Translations under genes and position numbers: made by a program
The notes under the pieces: model-generated
Told to the model about the DNA's origin: nothing
Database searches by the model: none
Seen by the model: the letters and a program-made list of their open reading frames with translations, nothing else
Part shown: positions 61,232-64,000 of the stretch, piece by piece
How the letters are laid out: each line of letters starts with the position of its first letter
Position numbering within the stretch: position 1 is the first letter of the stretch
Assembly (NCBI GenBank): GCA_033060915.1
Contig: CM065382.1
Coordinates: 1,250,501 to 1,314,500 of the forward strand
From: Euryodendron excelsum
Lineage: Eukaryota; Streptophyta; Magnoliopsida; Ericales; Pentaphylacaceae
Length of the DNA: 64,000 bases
Direction: 5' to 3'

Positions 61232-62304
61232 GTTATGCAAAGTTTCGGAATTCCGGAACTTATGTTTTCGGAGTTATGCCAATTCGGCCATTGGGGTACC
61301 GAAATGGTGAGAAAGGCTCCGGGGAGCGCGAAACTTGGCGAGAGGCACCGGTGTGACACGAGTGACGTGTGGGAGTTGACGGCACGTTAATCGGGTTCCC
61401 GGTTTGGAAGTTATGCAAAGTTTTGGAATTCCGGAATTGATGTTTTCGGAGTTATGCCAATTCGGCCATTGGGGTACCGAAATGGCGAGAAAGGCTCCGG
61501 GGAGCGCGAAACTTGGCGAGAGGCACCGGTGTGACACGAGTGACGTGTGGGAGTTGACGGCACGTCAATCGGGTTCCCGGTTTGAAAGTTATGCAAAGTT
61601 TCAGAATTCCGGAACTGATGTTTTCGGAGTTATGCCAATTCGGCCATTGGGTACCGAAATGGCGAGAAAGGCTCCAGGGAGCGCGAAACTTGGCGAGAGG
61701 CACTTGTGTGACACGAGTGACGTGTGGGAGTTGACGGCACGTCAATCGGGTTCTCGGTTTGGAAGTTATGCAAAGTTTCGGAATTCCGGAATTAATGTTT
61801 TCGGAATTATGCCAATTCGGCCATTGGGGTACCGAAATGGCGAGAAAGGCTCCGGGGAGCGCGAAACTTGGCGAGAGGCACCGGTGTGACACGAGTGACG
61901 TGTGGGAGTTGACGGCACGTCAATCGGGTTCCCGGTTTGGAAGTTATGCAAAGTTTCGGAATTCCGGAACTGATATTTTCGGAGTTATGCCAATTCGGCC
62001 ATTGGGGTACCGAAATGGCGAGAAAGGCTCCGGGGAGCGCGAAACTTGGCGAGAGGCACCTGTGTGACACGAGTGACGTGTGGGAGTTGACGGCACGTCA
62101 ATCGGGTTCCCGGTTTGGAAGTTATGCAAAGTTTCGAAATTCCGGAATTGATGTTTTCGGAGTTATGCCAATTCGGCCATTGGGGTACCGAAATGGCGAG
62201 AAAGGCTCCGGGGAGCGCAAAACTTGACGAGAGGCACCGGTGTGACACGAGTGACGTGTGGGAGTTGACGGCACGTCAATCGGGTTCCCGGTTTGAAAGT
62301 TATG
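61232..62304. repeat. 178-bp tandem array inside the MULE, about six copies
   Basis: Units begin around GTTATGCAAAGTTTCGGAAT and run through TGCCAATTCGGCCATTGGGG, GAGAAAGGCTCCGGGGAGCG, GACACGAGTGACGTGTGGGA and CACGTCAATCGGGTTCCCGG. Spacing is 177-178 bp (equivalent points at 61404, 61759, 61937 and 62115). Copies differ at only a few bases each. The unit is GC-rich compared with the rest of the element. Open frames over it on both strands are repeat artefacts because 178 is not a multiple of three. Confidence 0.95.
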
Positions 62305-62361
62305 GGTTTTGAATTGCCTGGGGAATTGCTGATATGATTGCTGGTATGAGAGCATTAAAAC

Positions 62362-62524
62362 CGCCAATTGAATTGGCGATTTTAATGAATCGCTAATTCA
62401 ATTGGCGATTTCATTAAAATCGCCAATTCAATTGGCGGTTTTAATGCAAGTATTTATACGCGTGGAATACCACAAAACGCTAATTGGATTAGCGTTTTCA
62501 TTGAAAACGCCAATGCAATTAGCG
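62362..62524. repeat. Right subterminal cluster of five 17-bp palindrome-like motifs
   Basis: Copies at 62362-62378, 62391-62407, 62421-62437, 62478-62494 and 62508-62524 match the left cluster. The outermost copy ends 85 bp from the right terminus, as the left one starts 85 bp from the left terminus. The second pair is also equidistant (115 bp). Confidence 0.9.
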
Positions 62525-62609
62525 ATTAACTTGGCTTCAAGCATAAAGTTAAAACACACCCCAATTGTGAAATTATGTTTATAAAAAACCTGAGTCAGGG
62601 AAACACACC

Positions 62610-62619
62610 ATCCAAATGA
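62610..62619. repeat. Right target-site duplication of the MULE
   Basis: ATCCAAATGA, identical to 54065-54074 and directly following the right terminus (...GTCAGGGAAACACACC). Confidence 0.9.
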
Positions 62620-62663
62620 CATCCGGACCGTGGGGTTACTTAAGAAGCTACCGCTATGTCCCG

Positions 62664-62694
<31 letters not shown>

Positions 62695-64000
62695 GTATAA
62701 TATATATAGATGATTTGCCTAAGAGCAAGATATTCAAATGTAGGAGGAAGTCCCCATGTAAATGTTCACCCCCCTTTCAGCTTTGGCACCCAATTTTGGT
62801 GAATTGGATTAGATGGTTAATCCAAGGGGCGGTTTAATCGAGCTGGATGTTGAATACGTGATCGGAACTGAAAGGGTGAATAATATAGATGCGAAAAGGA
62901 TTGCGCATCTGCTACATGGAAAAGCAAGGAAATGGTAGGGGGTCTTTTCACACCCATCTCTCTCTCTCTCTCTCTCAGTGGCCCCTCCACCACCATCTCC
63001 GTCAGTGGACCTAATTGTCTGACTCAGTTCAATGAATCATGCATTAAAACGAAAAAAAAGAAAAGAGAAGCAATACAATAATATTGGTCATCTTCACAAA
63101 TTTGACCTCTCCACTATATTAGTCAGTCCGTGGACAAAATGGTGGGAAAAGGAAGGCTCATCGACCTTCCGCCCAAATTCACTTACACGAATTGGGTTTA
63201 GGTAGGAGGGCTCTGGCCCACTTACTAAGATGGAGGACCATACGGTCCATACCCAATTAGGGGGTATGGCCCCGATCAGATGCACGTGTCTCCTTTGCTA
63301 CCCTTTAATCAACTAATGGGAAAGAGTACGCGCGTGTTAGTGAGATTGAAGTAGACCCCAAGGAGATGTGAGCCCCCCAATAGCGTCCGTGTGGGCGTTA
63401 CCTCATTCACCGTGATGCCTTTCCTTCCCTCCACTTTACCCTCTCTCTCTCTCTACGTAAAGGTTTCGGACAGTCAAAAGAACTCTCAGGAAGTCAGAAC
63501 TCGTACTGAAACAACAAATGCAGACAACTCAGTGTTCAGATCGCCTCTGAAATCTTGAAAAGGTTATAAACTCTTTCTATTTTAATTTTTTTTTAACTTT
63601 TATTGTCTCATTTTTTGCTAAATTTTTTATTGAATGATCTCGTTTTTCCAAGTGACAAATCTATATACCCTGTTCAGTTGCTGAGAAACTGGAGGAAATC
63701 AAACGAAAAAGAAAAAGAATAGAAATCTTGCAAAAGCTTCTCTCGCTTTGGTTCCAAGAAAACGTTTGAGGTAGAGAGAGAAAAAAGGAAAAAAATTAAC
63801 TTCGTTCTCAGAGGTCTAGGGGATTAAATCTCTTCATTTCGTTACCTGTGGTTTGGCAGCAACCAAGCAGTTCCTGTTTTTGTTTCTTTCTCTCCTTTTT
63901 TTGTTTGTTTGTTTGTTTGTTTTTCTTTAATTAATGCTATTTTTTTTTAATCGATTAACGAAACTCACCTGATTTGTTGGCGTCAATTCACTTTGATTTC
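62620..64000. other. Right flank, possible promoter and leader of a gene beyond the edge
   Basis: No coding exon is supported. CT microsatellites lie at about 62660-62680, 62957-62980 and 63442-63455. From about 63460 on, purine-rich and T-rich stretches (GTTTGTTTGTTTGTTTG at about 63903) resemble a long plant 5' leader with an intron. I cannot see the gene itself. Confidence 0.35.

Larger units (their letters stand above)
54075..62609 (+). mobile_element. Complete Mutator-like element (MULE), 8,535 bp
   Basis: Both ends are defined by perfect 10-bp duplications. The left end begins GGGAAGTTTCCCTGAC and the right end in reverse complement begins GGTGTGTTTCCCTGAC. Similarity continues for at least 130 bp (TTTTAACTTTAT, then the first 17-bp palindromic motifs at the same distance). 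Contents from left to right are the subterminal palindrome cluster, a leader with CT-rich tracts, a MuDR-type transposase, a PMD gene remnant, an 82-bp tandem repeat, an unrecognised 213-aa ORF, an (AT)n run, a 178-bp tandem array and the right palindrome cluster. The perfect target duplication suggests a fairly recent insertion. The transposase nevertheless seems damaged, so mobility may have depended on another copy. Confidence 0.93.

Noticed and set aside
61232..62304. CRISPR-like array
   Set aside because: Units are contiguous 178-bp repeats without spacers, in a plant transposon.
61274..62367. Several open frames of 60-160 codons on both strands
   Set aside because: They are produced by the 178-bp tandem array, repeat the same peptide in shifted frames, and have no domain.

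Overview
The window is nuclear DNA from a flowering plant, most likely a eudicot. Its genes have many short exons separated by AT-rich introns, UTRs carry CT/GA microsatellites, and the protein families are plant ones: a calponin-homology kinesin-14, a MYND-type PDCD2 protein, a GH28-like pectinase, an EXORDIUM-like protein and a DEAH13-type helicase. A Mutator-like transposon is also present. I could not determine the species.

Layout. (1) At 1.8-8.8 kb is an intact 19-exon kinesin-14 gene on + (about 1,012 aa by my splicing), which contains an AT-AC U12-type intron. (2) At 9.8-10.1 kb is a DnaJ-domain relic. (3) At 10.7-16.3 kb is an intact 10-exon MYND/PDCD2_C gene on + (about 427 aa) with one GC-AG intron and a 2-kb intron built of diverged duplications. 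(4) At 17.6-22.3 kb is an intact 6-exon polygalacturonase-like gene on - (about 461 aa) that lacks the canonical catalytic motifs. (5) At 22.3-26.7 kb is AT-rich intergenic DNA holding MITE-like elements, including one of about 0.85 kb with inverted arms of about 200 bp. (6) At 26.8-37.5 kb is a recognisable mitochondrial fumarase gene with introns. It has several frameshifts, a stop, two mutated splice sites, a substituted catalytic histidine and one lost exon, so it is an unprocessed pseudogene. (7) At 38.2-39.2 kb is an intact single-exon EXORDIUM-like gene on - with a TATA box. (8) At 39.2-44 kb is non-coding DNA with duplicated repeats. (9) At 44.0-52.5 kb is a second unprocessed pseudogene, of a DEAH13/DHX37-type RNA helicase. 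(10) At 54,075-62,609 is a complete Mutator-like element (MULE) of 8.5 kb flanked by a perfect 10-bp target-site duplication. (11) At 62.6-64.0 kb is non-coding sequence that may be the 5' region of a gene beyond the edge.

The MULE is the most unusual object. Its inverted ends are clearly related and each carries five copies of a 17-bp palindrome-like motif. The outermost copy lies exactly 85 bp from each end. Inside are a three-exon MuDR-type transposase, a truncated and frameshifted plant-mobile-domain (PMD) gene, an unrecognised 213-aa protein with a charged helix and acidic tail, a set of TTCACGTGAA palindromes partly in an 82-bp tandem repeat, and a 178-bp tandem array of about six copies. 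The transposase appears damaged: one G is missing from a poly-G tract, and the only plausible second splice makes a stop.

The two degraded housekeeping genes bracket an intact EXORDIUM-like gene. The kinesin-14 / fumarase linkage resembles the neighbouring pair in Arabidopsis (from memory, At2g47500 and At2g47510). All exon models were built by eye from splice consensus and family conservation, without a database search.
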